Below are positions 17,466-25,068 of a stretch of DNA of 64,000 nucleotides, one piece after another (the first letter of the stretch is position 1; every line of letters starts with the position of its first letter). Position numbers and translations under genes: made by a program. The notes beneath the pieces are model-generated. The model had not been told where the DNA came from. It did not search any database and saw only the letters and a list, made by a program, of their open reading frames with translations. Origin of the DNA: an uncultured Helicobacteraceae bacterium (GTDB lineage: Bacteria > Campylobacterota > Campylobacteria > Campylobacterales > Helicobacteraceae); contig CAJTQL010000004.1 in the NCBI GenBank assembly GCA_910578285.1, positions 62,001 to 126,000 on the forward strand, given 5' to 3'.

Positions 17466-17698
17466 ACCGAGATTCTAGGCAGCGCAACTCGTTGTGGTTG
17501 TTTTGGATTGTATTGGTTGTTTGCATTGCGCTTTTAGGTATGTATGTCGGCACACTCTTTTTTGGAGCAAACTCCCTTGAAGTGTTGCTTGATTTGCGCC
17601 AAAAACAAAATGCGCTCAATATCAAAGTCGAGATTTTACAAAACGACAATGCGCGTTTGCAAAAAGAATATTTTGAACTCAAAGGCTTAGAGCCATAA
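17462..17698 (+). CDS. FtsB/DivIC-like septum formation initiator protein
   Basis: A 78-residue bitopic membrane protein. One hydrophobic segment (about residues 11-34) is followed by a leucine-rich coiled coil (about 38-72). This is the size and plan of the FtsB/DivIC family, small division proteins bridging early and late divisome parts. The GTG start overlaps the eno stop by four bases (GTGA), pointing to coupled translation. It matches in position the H. pylori gene between eno and the AMIN-domain gene. Confidence 0.75.
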   Translation: MNRDSRQRNSLWLFWIVLVVCIALLGMYVGTLFFGANSLEVLLDLRQKQNALNIKVEILQNDNARLQKEYFELKGLEP

Positions 17699-17707
17699 GG
17701 AGCGAGA

Positions 17708-18445
17708 ATGAAACGATTAGCCCTTGTTATTGCGCTAGGATTGTGCGCTGCAGCAGAGCCTGCGCGCCCATTGCCCACCGCGCCGAGCACGCCAAGCGCA
17801 CCGAGTGCCATTAGCGGCACGAACGCGACAGGATTTACCCCACCCGTTACCGAGAGTGGCCGCGACCCTTTTTCGCCTGTGCTCGTGCCAAAAGAATCTG
17901 TTATGGTTTCGCCAACCTACAAGCCCAACTATTTCAAAGAGCAGAACATCACGCTCCCTACAACCGCTCGCCGTATCAACAAAATCACAGTGGGCTACCA
18001 AAACATTGATGGTTCGATGGCAGAAAAGAGCGTGATTCTTGATGGCGACATCGATTGGCATTTCCCTTTGCGGCTTGTGCAAGACATTCAAGACTTCAAG
18101 GCTAAAGAAGTCATTCGCCGCCCAGACCCAACGCCTGGCGTGGAACGTTTTGAGCCTTATACCGAATTTGTATTTAAATTTACGAGCAAAAAGCTTTTTT
18201 TGCAAACGCCTTTCTTGATTCGTCAAGATATTCCGCTGGGTTCTCCACCAAAGATTGTCTTGGATTTTGTCAAGGACACCTATGGGAGTTTTTATGATAA
18301 AAGCTTCCAAACTGCATTGCCGTATTTTAAGTTTGTTGACATTAAAACACATGAGGATTTCTATCGCGTAACACTCACGCTCGATGGCAAATACCAATAC
18401 CAAATTTCGCCCGAAAAAGATGGATTCTGGGTTTTGTTGCAATAA
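17708..18445 (+). CDS. AMIN domain-containing periplasmic protein
   Basis: Exported protein of 245 residues. A signal peptide (about 1-20, cut near AAAEP) is followed by a Pro/Thr/Ser-rich stretch (about 20-55), a linker, then an AMIN-like beta domain (about 165-245) with FEPYTEFVFKFTSKKLFLQTP and DFVKDTYGSFYDKSF. AMIN domains target proteins to peptidoglycan or division sites. The neighbouring FtsB/DivIC-like gene fits a cell-wall or division job. The aroK start lies inside its 3' end. Confidence 0.72.
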   Translation: MKRLALVIALGLCAAAEPARPLPTAPSTPSAPSAISGTNATGFTPPVTESGRDPFSPVLVPKESVMVSPTYKPNYFKEQNITLPTTARRINKITVGYQNIDGSMAEKSVILDGDIDWHFPLRLVQDIQDFKAKEVIRRPDPTPGVERFEPYTEFVFKFTSKKLFLQTPFLIRQDIPLGSPPKIVLDFVKDTYGSFYDKSFQTALPYFKFVDIKTHEDFYRVTLTLDGKYQYQISPEKDGFWVLLQ

Positions 18446-18929
18446 TAATATCGTTCTCATCGGCTTTATGGGCAGCGGCAAAAGCTCGGTAGGCGCACAG
18501 CTTGCGCGCTCTCTTTCGCGCGTGCTGCTTGATTGCGACACGCTCATCGAACAAACAGAATCGATGCGTATTGCCGAGATTTTCGCCAAGATTGGCGAGG
18601 CGGGGTTTCGACAAAAAGAACGCGCACTTGCAGAGTGGCTTGCGCACAATGTCCGCAATGCTGTGATTGCCACAGGTGGCGGGCTGCCCATTTTTTATCA
18701 AGAGATTCGAAATCTCGGGGTTGTTGTGTATCTCAAAACCGATTTTGAAACAATCCAAGCGCGGCTTTCAGACGAGGAACGTGCGAAGCGCCCACTTTTT
18801 GTTGATATGCAAAAAGCGCGTGCGCTCTATGAGGAGCGCGCACAGAGTTATGCGGCATGTGCGCACCACACAATCGACACAAAAGGCAATGCACATGATA
18901 TTGCGTCTGCCATTATCACGTTTTTGTAA
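18420..18929 (+). CDS. aroK: shikimate kinase
   Basis: Phosphorylates shikimate in the chorismate pathway; about 169 residues. The P-loop GFMGSGKSS (about 17-25), the DTLIEQT shikimate-binding region, ATGGGLP and the lid segment EERAKRPLF are visible. ATG 18420 was chosen because it is the last start before the NIVLIGFMGSGKS opening; it overlaps the AMIN gene by 26 bases, and no strong Shine-Dalgarno precedes it. Gene order matches H. pylori. Confidence 0.93.
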   Translation: MDSGFCCNNNIVLIGFMGSGKSSVGAQLARSLSRVLLDCDTLIEQTESMRIAEIFAKIGEAGFRQKERALAEWLAHNVRNAVIATGGGLPIFYQEIRNLGVVVYLKTDFETIQARLSDEERAKRPLFVDMQKARALYEERAQSYAACAHHTIDTKGNAHDIASAIITFL

Positions 18930-18941
18930 AGGAAACCAACA

Positions 18942-19685
18942 ATGAAACAGCTTGTTTGCTATCTGACTGCCGCATTGCCTTGTGCATCTTTTACAGAAGA
19001 GCTCGCGCTTGCGATGAGCGAAAATGGCGTAGATTCTCTCGAGCTTGGAATCCCATTTTCTGACCCTGTTGCTGATGGTGAAGTGATTGCAAAGGCAAAC
19101 GCACAAGTTTTGCGACAGGGTTTTGCGCTTGGCGATGTCGCAAAGATTGCGCGCAATGTGCATACGCACATGCGTCTTTTTGTGATGAGCTATGCGAATC
19201 CGCTGTATCATAACGATTTAGATTCTGTCTTTAGCAGCTTTGCCCGAAGCGGGATTAGCGGTGTCATCATTCCCGATGTTCCTTTTGAAGAAAGTGCGCC
19301 ATACAAACAAGCAGCCAAGCGACATCATTTGTCGTTTGTGCCTCTTGTTGCGCCCACAACACAACCTAAACGCGTGAAGATGCTCACAGAATCAGTGGAT
19401 TGCCGCGCATTCATCTATTTAGTTGCCTATGCTGGAATCACGGGCGCGGCAAAAAATGAGGATTTGCAGCCGCTTATCGCGAGCATTCGCGAATCTTCGC
19501 CCGCGCCAGTTTTTGTCGGCTTTGGTGTGAATGCACACAACGCACGGCAAAAGGCAGAGGGGGCAGACGGCGTGATTGTCGGTAGCGCGATTGTGCAGAT
19601 ATTGTTGCAAGATAGCAGCGGCAGCGAGAAGATTCGCAATATCTGCGCGTTGTGCAAGAATATCAAAAATGCAATAAATTCTTAG
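18942..19685 (+). CDS. trpA: tryptophan synthase alpha subunit
   Basis: Cleaves indole-3-glycerol phosphate to indole and glyceraldehyde-3-phosphate; 247 residues in a TIM barrel. The catalytic pair is present: the Glu in SLELGIPFSDPVADG and the Asp in GVIIPDVPFEE. The phosphate-binding segments GFGVN and DGVIVGSAIV are also visible. It follows aroK by 12 bases, linking shikimate and tryptophan synthesis. TrpB, the obligate partner, is not adjacent, unlike the usual trpBA arrangement, so it must be encoded elsewhere if the enzyme is active. Confidence 0.94.
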   Translation: MKQLVCYLTAALPCASFTEELALAMSENGVDSLELGIPFSDPVADGEVIAKANAQVLRQGFALGDVAKIARNVHTHMRLFVMSYANPLYHNDLDSVFSSFARSGISGVIIPDVPFEESAPYKQAAKRHHLSFVPLVAPTTQPKRVKMLTESVDCRAFIYLVAYAGITGAAKNEDLQPLIASIRESSPAPVFVGFGVNAHNARQKAEGADGVIVGSAIVQILLQDSSGSEKIRNICALCKNIKNAINS

Positions 19686-19739
19686 TCTCTTTGTTGTGCT
19701 CTCTTTGCATGATAGATTTTTATGGTAAAAGAGAATCAA

Positions 19740-19774
19740 TTTTAATATTATTTTAACTTTCTGCACGTTATAAT
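19740..19774 (+). promoter_or_regulatory. feoAB promoter with A/T-rich Fur-box-like segment
   Basis: TATAAT at 19769-19774 is the -10 box. The stretch 19740-19756 (TTTTAATATTATTTTAA) covers the -35 area and resembles the TAATAATNATTATTA-like boxes bound by Helicobacter Fur. Iron-repressed feo expression is known in the group; Fur binding here is inferred. AAAGGAG precedes feoA. Confidence 0.5.
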
Positions 19775-19808
19775 TCCCATAATTTGTTCTAAAATAAAAG
19801 GAGTTCTG

Positions 19809-20033
19809 ATGACGATTAATGGGCTCAAGGACGGCGAGCAGGGCGTCATTACGCGTTTGGGAGTTGATGAGCAATTGCGCGATAGATTTTTTAGCTTTGG
19901 AATCTCGAAGGCAAAGCATATCAAAAAACTCGAAACATCTTTGGGCGGCTCTACGATTCTTGTTGAGCTTGATAGAAGCTGTATCATTTTACGCGCCGAT
20001 GAAGCAAGCGCGATTGAGGTTGAGAAGGTTTAG
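19809..20033 (+). CDS. feoA: ferrous iron transport accessory protein FeoA
   Basis: A 74-residue SH3-like cytoplasmic protein that assists FeoB. The GIxxG-like, L-R-D-R-F-F-S-F-G-I and LGGSTILVELDRSCIILRADEA segments fit FeoA. It is followed by feoB after five bases, forming a feoAB operon. Start ATG has AAAGGAG at good spacing. Confidence 0.88.
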   Translation: MTINGLKDGEQGVITRLGVDEQLRDRFFSFGISKAKHIKKLETSLGGSTILVELDRSCIILRADEASAIEVEKV

Positions 20034-20038
20034 AATCA

Positions 20039-22165
20039 ATGGGCGGAGAGAAAGTCATTAAGGTTGCTCTTGTGGGGCAACCGAATGTTGGCAAAAGTTT
20101 GTTGATTAATGGGCTATGCCATTCCAATATGAAAGTGGGGAATTTCACCGGAGTCACGGTCGAAAAAGCCGAAGCAAGCACAACACATAAGGGCTACACA
20201 CTCCAAATTATTGATTTACCCGGGACATATTCGCTCTATGGATATTCTGAAGAGGAAAAAATCACTAAAAATTTTGTAGAATCCAATCACTATGATTTAA
20301 TCGTGAATGTTGTAGATTCGACAAATTTGGAACGCAATTTACTCTTGAGCGCACAGCTGCTTGAAATGCAAAAAAAGATGATTCTAGCACTCAATATGAG
20401 CGATGAGGCGCGCAAAGAGGGGATTAAAATCAATGAAAAAGCCTTGAGTGAGCTGCTCGGGATTCCAAGCGTGCAAGTCTCTGCACATACAAAAGAAAAT
20501 TTGGAACTTTTGCTTGATAGTATTGTAGAAATGCATGAAACAGGGCAAAATACTAATAAACGCATTTATAGCAATGCAATTGAAACAGAGATTTTGCATT
20601 TAGAGGAATTTATCGAGAGCAAAAAAGACGCGAGTATCGAATCGCTCCAACTAAGTGCGCGCCAAATTGCTATTTTATTACTCAAACAAGAGGAAAAGAC
20701 ATTTGCGATTCTGCACGAAAAACCCATTTGGCTAGAACTATCCCAAAAATTGCAAGAATCTTTGAATAATCTTTATACGATTTATGACACACCTTCTAAT
20801 AAGGAGATTTTCCTAGAAGATTTAAACGCATTTGTGCAAGGATTGATTACCGAAACAATCAGTTATGAAACCAAACAAAAACGCAATTATACGCATACAA
20901 TCGATAAGATTCTGATTAACAAATATGCCGGGATTCCAATATTCTTATTTTTTATGTGGGCGTTGTTTCAGCTCACCTTTACGCTCGGCGCATTGCCTAT
21001 GGAATGGATAGAACAATTCTTTGGTTGGCTTGGAGATTTAGTCAAAGACAATGTGCCAAATGAGGCTCTTTCATCTTTGCTTGCTGATGGAATCTTGGGT
21101 GGCGTGGGCGCTGTGGTTTTGTTTTTGCCCAATATTGTGATTTTGTTTTTTGGAATTGCATTATTAGAAACAACAGGCTATATGTCTCGTGTCGCTTTTT
21201 TGTTGGACGGATTTTTCCATAAATTTGGCTTGCATGGTAAAAGCTTTATTCCTCTCGTAACAGGTTTTGGCTGCTCTGTGCCTGCATTTATGGCGACAAG
21301 GACATTAAAAAGCCGCAAAGATAGATTACTCACGTTGTTTATTATCAATTTTATGAGTTGTGGGGCGCGATTGCCTGTCTATGTCTTGTTTGTCGGCGCA
21401 TTTTTTCCTGCGCAATTTGCTGGAAATTGGTTGTTTGGAATTTATATCTTAGGTGCATTGCTTGGGCTTGTTATGGCAAAAATTTTGCGCCTCACTGCCT
21501 TTCGGGGTAGCGATGAGCCTTTTGTCATGGAAATGCCAAAATATCGTATGCCCAATTGGAGATTAGTTTGGTTTGCCATTACACAAAAGGCAAAGATGTA
21601 TCTTAAAAAAGCAGGGACATTTATTCTGGCAGCTTCTATCTTGATTTGGTTTGCAAGCTCGTATCCTACACAAGAAGAGACAAAGGCAATTTATGCGAGC
21701 AAGATAGAAACAACACTTGACGAAGAAGCAAAAGAAAAGCTTACATTTGCACTCGAAGAATCGCTGATTGAAAATAGTTATCTTGGAATGACAGGCAAGC
21801 TGATTGAACCTATCTTTGCGCCGCTTGGGTTTGATTGGCGCATGAGCGTGGCGCTTTTGAGTGGGCTAGCCGCAAAAGAAGTCGTGATTTCGACTATGGG
21901 CGTGCTCTATTCGCTCGGTAGCGAGGTTGATGAGGAGAGTGAAACGCTTATGGAAATTATCAAAAATGCGATTCCGTTGCAAACTGCCGTTGCGTTTATT
22001 CTTTTTATCATGATTTACAATCCTTGTCTTGCCGCAACGGTGGTTTTTGGCAAAGAAGCGGGCGGGCTGAAATATATTGTCTTTTTATTTCTCCTAACAA
22101 GTGTATGCGCTTATATTGTGGCATTTTTTGGTTCTCTTATTGCGGGGTTTATCTTGAATGGTTAG
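20039..22165 (+). CDS. feoB: ferrous iron transporter FeoB
   Basis: Inner-membrane Fe(II) transporter of 708 residues. An N-terminal G-protein domain has G1 GQPNVGKS, G3 DLPGTYS and G4 NMSD; a helical insertion follows to about residue 270. The polytopic part contains the two Gate motifs (one near TGFGCSVPAFMATRTLKSRKDR) and a late LAAKEVVISTMGVLY segment. In Helicobacter FeoB is the main iron(II) importer. Downstream lie palindromic repeats of families 1, 3 and 4. Confidence 0.96.
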   Translation: MGGEKVIKVALVGQPNVGKSLLINGLCHSNMKVGNFTGVTVEKAEASTTHKGYTLQIIDLPGTYSLYGYSEEEKITKNFVESNHYDLIVNVVDSTNLERNLLLSAQLLEMQKKMILALNMSDEARKEGIKINEKALSELLGIPSVQVSAHTKENLELLLDSIVEMHETGQNTNKRIYSNAIETEILHLEEFIESKKDASIESLQLSARQIAILLLKQEEKTFAILHEKPIWLELSQKLQESLNNLYTIYDTPSNKEIFLEDLNAFVQGLITETISYETKQKRNYTHTIDKILINKYAGIPIFLFFMWALFQLTFTLGALPMEWIEQFFGWLGDLVKDNVPNEALSSLLADGILGGVGAVVLFLPNIVILFFGIALLETTGYMSRVAFLLDGFFHKFGLHGKSFIPLVTGFGCSVPAFMATRTLKSRKDRLLTLFIINFMSCGARLPVYVLFVGAFFPAQFAGNWLFGIYILGALLGLVMAKILRLTAFRGSDEPFVMEMPKYRMPNWRLVWFAITQKAKMYLKKAGTFILAASILIWFASSYPTQEETKAIYASKIETTLDEEAKEKLTFALEESLIENSYLGMTGKLIEPIFAPLGFDWRMSVALLSGLAAKEVVISTMGVLYSLGSEVDEESETLMEIIKNAIPLQTAVAFILFIMIYNPCLAATVVFGKEAGGLKYIVFLFLLTSVCAYIVAFFGSLIAGFILNG

Positions 22166-22190
22166 GGCATTTTGGGAATCCTGCCATTTA

Positions 22191-22276
22191 TCATTGCGAG
22201 CGAGTATAACGAGCGTGGCAATCAACCGTCTTTGAAGGCTTGGCACGGTGGATTGCTTCGCTAACGCTCACAATGA
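22191..22276. repeat. palindromic repeat, family 1
   Basis: TCATTGCGAG at 22191-22200 is mirrored by CTCACAATGA at 22267-22276 with one mismatch. Inner parts such as GCAATCAACC and TGGATTGCTTCG also pair. It is the same design as 13516-13588 and 24542-24630. Confidence 0.75.
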
Positions 22277-22283
22277 CACAAGT

Positions 22284-22352
22284 GGAGGTGCGATTTCAAT
22301 CGCGCATAAACGGGAATCGCATACCAAAGAGTGCGACTAAAGTCGCACCTCC
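22284..22352. repeat. palindromic repeat, family 3 (GGAGGTGCGA ... TCGCACCTCC)
   Basis: Starts GGAGGTGCGATTTCAATCGC and ends GCGACTAAAGTCGCACCTCC. Each end can fold on itself, and the two ends pair with each other. Related copies: 24470-24535 and 24970-25030. Confidence 0.75.
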
Positions 22353-22380
22353 GTTTTTATTTTATCATTACAAGATAATT

Positions 22381-22417
22381 CCCCCTCCCTGTGCTCTGGG
22401 GGGCAGGGGGTGGGTCA
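22381..22417. repeat. G/C-rich repeat, family 4
   Basis: CCCCCTCCCTG ... GGGGGGCAGGGGGTGGGTCA. Read on the minus strand it matches 24418-24451 (ACCCACCCCCTGCCCCC ... GGGAGGGGGA), so the two copies are inverted relative to each other on the two sides of the EF-hand gene. Confidence 0.65.
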
Positions 22418-22455
22418 TTTTAGCGAGGCTGGCGAATTGACTGTGACAGCCGAGA

Positions 22456-22474
22456 GCAAACGCAACACGTTTGC
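22456..22474 (-). terminator. stem-loop behind the EF-hand gene
   Basis: GCAAACG and CGTTTGC form a 7-bp stem with a 5-base loop immediately after the stop of the minus-strand gene. There is no U-run, so termination is only a possibility. Confidence 0.35.
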
Positions 22475-22478
22475 GATT

Positions 22479-24185
22479 CTAAACATGAATATCCACAGGG
22501 CTTGTGGGGAACACAATCGGTTTTGCTTTGCGCATGCGGCTTGTGGTTGAGTTTGAATCTTTATCCTCGACATTTGCAAATGCGGACTTAGATTCTGCAT
22601 TGGAATCGGATTGATGGCGACTATCCAATCCACCGCTGCTGATAAACGACATATTAAACAAATCTTGAGTCGTAAACTTCACGCCATCGGCATTTGTCAG
22701 GATAAAGCTCAAGAATCGTCCATCGCCATACGTCGCCTTTTGAATCGCCGTAATGCCCAACTCTTTGAGCGAAACAACCGTTCCACGTTCGTCCAAAACC
22801 ACCCCGACTTTATCAAAATCGAGCTCGTTTAATGCCTCTTGGCTCATCTCTCTTGCCTCGTTCATCACAGAGGCGCGGTTGCCATTTTCATCAACCGTGA
22901 GCTCGCCATTTCCTGAATACAAATCCTCGATGGCAATGGTAACTTCTTTGCCTGTGTCAAATAGCATTGTTATTTTGCCACTATCTTCATCGAGTTGCAT
23001 GCCGACAACGAAATGTCCGCTAGAATTGCTTAGGGTTTCTAAAAACTCCGTGCCTCCGCTCTGCAATCCTTCCTTGACTTTTTCAAAGTTAGATTCAGAA
23101 TAACTAAGCCCCGTACGTTGATAAAACATGCTAGCAAGATAGTGAGATTGACTTGAGCCATTATCCATTCTTGTTTCTGCAATTTGTCCCATTAACTCAT
23201 CGAGGTCATTACGCAAATCTGTAAATCTATCATTTAGCGTATATCCATTCGTAAGAGGATTCTTGCTTTTAAAGACGAAATCGTCTCCTCCACCTCGAAG
23301 TGCTTTTGCTGCTTGATATTCCCAAGCAAAGGCTCGATTCCCCTCTGCTTGCATTTTGTTCATTTTTTCTACATCTGTATAGAATCGGATTCGTTCCAGA
23401 CGCGTTGCACCGTCTGCACCTGTTTTGCGATAGGACAAATCGAGCCCTTTTTCGGCAAAGACTCTGCTGAATGTATCCAAATTCGTAAAATCAATCCAAC
23501 CCGATTCGTCTGCATACGACTTGAAAAATTCTATCACATTCTCTTTTTTAAGCTGTTGGTGGCTTTCTTCGGGGCGCAATCGTGTGGCAAGCCCCATAGT
23601 GTGTTGGGTGGCATTATGGTATGCCGTCCTTAGGGCTTGACTTTGACTTTCAAGCCAAGGACTTTCCCAATAACGCGCCTCTTCTGATTCGGGATTTAGA
23701 GGTTGAGCCTCAAAGAATTGCGTAATATCCATTCCACCAGTGGCTTCCAAGAAATTAATCTCGATTTCGTTGCCGTCCTCATCATATCCCAATAAGACAA
23801 GATTCTTTGCGCCAATATCACTTGAATTAACAACACCATCACCATTGACATCAAAATTTGCCAAAGCAGCATTATTGTGAAACAGACGTGTCAAACCATC
23901 TTGTTTTAGCGCAAGCTTCATTTCACCAAAAGGCGTATCGATTGTGTCGCGTTTGCCCATTTCGGAAATTTCAATAGAAAGGTGCATAGCAAACATATTG
24001 CTTTGCTGAAAGAAACTAAAATGACCAAACAATCCAATTTTTGCTTGTGATTTTAATGTATCATTGAGTTGTATGCTTTGTCCTTTTGTATTTTCAAGTC
24101 CACTTTCCAAGCGTTTGACTTGAATGCCTTGACTGCGCCAATCTTGCGCAGTCAGATTGTTGGCTGTACTTAAATTGATGTGCAT
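22479..24185 (-). CDS. unknown protein with EF-hand-like calcium motif
   Basis: A 568-residue protein I do not recognise. It has no signal peptide or membrane segment. Residues 112-123 (D-V-N-G-D-G-V-V-N-S-S-D) fit the 12-residue EF-hand loop, and DEDGN shortly after (135-139) is a second acidic Asp/Asn cluster, as in dockerin-like calcium sites. The rest is acidic and polar with a low-complexity Ser/Asp/Asn tail (about 515-550). ATG 24185 has AAGGAG at six bases; GTG 24188 is too close. It stands alone between two clusters of palindromic repeats, away from operons. Secretion by a non-Sec route (for example the flagellar export system) is conceivable but nothing in the sequence proves it. Confidence 0.8.
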   Translation of the reverse strand: MHINLSTANNLTAQDWRSQGIQVKRLESGLENTKGQSIQLNDTLKSQAKIGLFGHFSFFQQSNMFAMHLSIEISEMGKRDTIDTPFGEMKLALKQDGLTRLFHNNAALANFDVNGDGVVNSSDIGAKNLVLLGYDEDGNEIEINFLEATGGMDITQFFEAQPLNPESEEARYWESPWLESQSQALRTAYHNATQHTMGLATRLRPEESHQQLKKENVIEFFKSYADESGWIDFTNLDTFSRVFAEKGLDLSYRKTGADGATRLERIRFYTDVEKMNKMQAEGNRAFAWEYQAAKALRGGGDDFVFKSKNPLTNGYTLNDRFTDLRNDLDELMGQIAETRMDNGSSQSHYLASMFYQRTGLSYSESNFEKVKEGLQSGGTEFLETLSNSSGHFVVGMQLDEDSGKITMLFDTGKEVTIAIEDLYSGNGELTVDENGNRASVMNEAREMSQEALNELDFDKVGVVLDERGTVVSLKELGITAIQKATYGDGRFLSFILTNADGVKFTTQDLFNMSFISSGGLDSRHQSDSNAESKSAFANVEDKDSNSTTSRMRKAKPIVFPTSPVDIHV

Positions 24186-24386
24186 CACATTCTCCTTTTA
24201 GTGTGCTGGTGGTGTTTGACGCAAATCAAAGAGCACCACATTCAAGTTGTCATCGACATAAATATCAAGATTGGCAATATCGACAACAATTCCATTTGGT
24301 TTAATATAGAATTAAATCGACAAAAACACAAAAAAGTCAAGGGCTTGAGTCAACAATTATTGCTGCTTTGGGTTGCGAGTGTTACG

Positions 24387-24415
24387 AGATGTTTCGGCTA
24401 TCGCCTCAACATGAC
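24387..24415. repeat. 29-base repeat, family 2 (first copy)
   Basis: This 29-base unit (AGATGTTTCGGCTATCGCCT, then CAACATGAC) is the exact reverse complement of 24645-24673. A shorter relative lies at 24940-24965. Confidence 0.8.
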
Positions 24416-24417
24416 AA

Positions 24418-24451
24418 CCCACCCCCTGCCCCCTCCGCAAGGGAGGGGGAA
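24418..24451. repeat. G/C-rich repeat, family 4
   Basis: ACCCACCCCCTGCCCCCTCC followed by GCAAGGGAGGGGGA; the second half forms a CCCCCTCC/GGGAGGGGG hairpin. It is related to 22381-22417 in inverted orientation. Confidence 0.65.
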
Positions 24452-24469
24452 CGTTTGGTGTGGAACATT

Positions 24470-24535
24470 GGAGGTGCGACTTTAGTCGCACTTGGTGAAG
24501 CGATTCTCATGTGATGTGCGATTGAAACGTACCTC
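24470..24535. repeat. palindromic repeat, family 3
   Basis: Begins GGAGGTGCGACTTTAGTCGC and ends GTGCGATTGAAACGTACCTC. The right end has diverged slightly from the other two copies. Confidence 0.7.
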
Positions 24536-24541
24536 TGCTGT

Positions 24542-24630
24542 GTCATTGCGAGGCAAAGCCGAAGCAATCAACAGTGTTTGGTTACCCTACATCGTTGATT
24601 GCCACGCTCGTTACACTCGCTCGCAATGAC
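24542..24630. repeat. palindromic repeat, family 1
   Basis: GTCATTGCGAG at the left is an exact mirror of CTCGCAATGAC at the right. Inside, GCAATCAAC and GTTGATTGC also pair, so the whole 89 bases can form a long imperfect hairpin. Confidence 0.8.
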
Positions 24631-24644
24631 GATTGGAATCTTTT

Positions 24645-24673
24645 GTCATGTTGAGGCGATAGCCGAAACATCT
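24645..24673. repeat. 29-base repeat, family 2 (inverted copy)
   Basis: Exact reverse complement of 24387-24415; the two copies bracket one family 3 and one family 1 element. Confidence 0.8.
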
Positions 24674-24749
24674 CTGCGGATTCTATGCTCTTTAGATTCT
24701 CATGGTTTTCATCTTTGCTTGTGATTCTTTGCCTTGCTTTTTTCTTCAA

Positions 24750-24793
24750 GGGGGACAAGGGGAACTACTTGCGAAGTGTTCCCCTTGTCCCCC
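24750..24793. repeat. perfect 16-bp inverted repeat
   Basis: GGGGGACAAGGGGAAC (24750-24765) is mirrored exactly by GTTCCCCTTGTCCCCC (24778-24793) with a 12-base loop. It would give a very stable hairpin on either strand. No gene lies here. Confidence 0.8.
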
Positions 24794-24846
24794 AATCCCT
24801 AGCACGTTCTTCAATTGTATGTGCTCCGCACGGACTATGTCATGCC

Positions 24847-24905
24847 CCACAGCGCTTCGTCTATGTTATGCCTTTCGGCTCGAACATAGACATTGCGCGC
24901 TGTGG
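24847..24905. repeat. nested inverted repeat
   Basis: Outer arms CCACAGCGC (24847-24855) and GCGCTGTGG (24897-24905), inner arms GTCTATGTT (24859-24867) and AACATAGAC (24883-24891). Both pairs are exact, giving a long stem with small internal bulges. Confidence 0.75.
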
Positions 24906-24939
24906 CTGGGATTGTTAGAATTGATGAGCAATGGTGAAT

Positions 24940-24965
24940 AGATGTTTCGCTTCGCTCAACATGAC
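24940..24965. repeat. short repeat, family 2 variant
   Basis: AGATGTTTCGCTTCGCTCAA, then CATGAC; shares both ends with the 29-base family 2 unit but has a shortened centre. Confidence 0.6.
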
Positions 24966-24969
24966 AAAT

Positions 24970-25030
24970 GGAGGTGCGGTTTTAACCGCACTCATTATAA
25001 TTTTATGTGTGCGATTGAAATCGCACCTCC
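24970..25030. repeat. palindromic repeat, family 3
   Basis: Begins GGAGGTGCGGTTTTAACCGC and ends GTGCGATTGAAATCGCACCT (then CC). It ends about 40 bases before the mlaF stop. Confidence 0.75.
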
Positions 25031-25068
25031 AAAAAACATACAGAATCACAAAAGATTCCAATGTCATT

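Noticed and set aside
17735..18691. 318-codon minus-strand frame opposite the AMIN gene and aroK
   Set aside because: It covers two well-supported genes and has no motif or start signal.
24685..24918. A 77-codon plus-strand frame in the repeat cluster
   Set aside because: It runs through two perfect inverted repeats and ends within a third element; the translation has no protein-like pattern.
24360..25035. Could the repeats be a CRISPR array?
   Set aside because: Unit lengths and spacings are irregular, several different families are mixed, copies occur in both orientations, and no cas gene is near.
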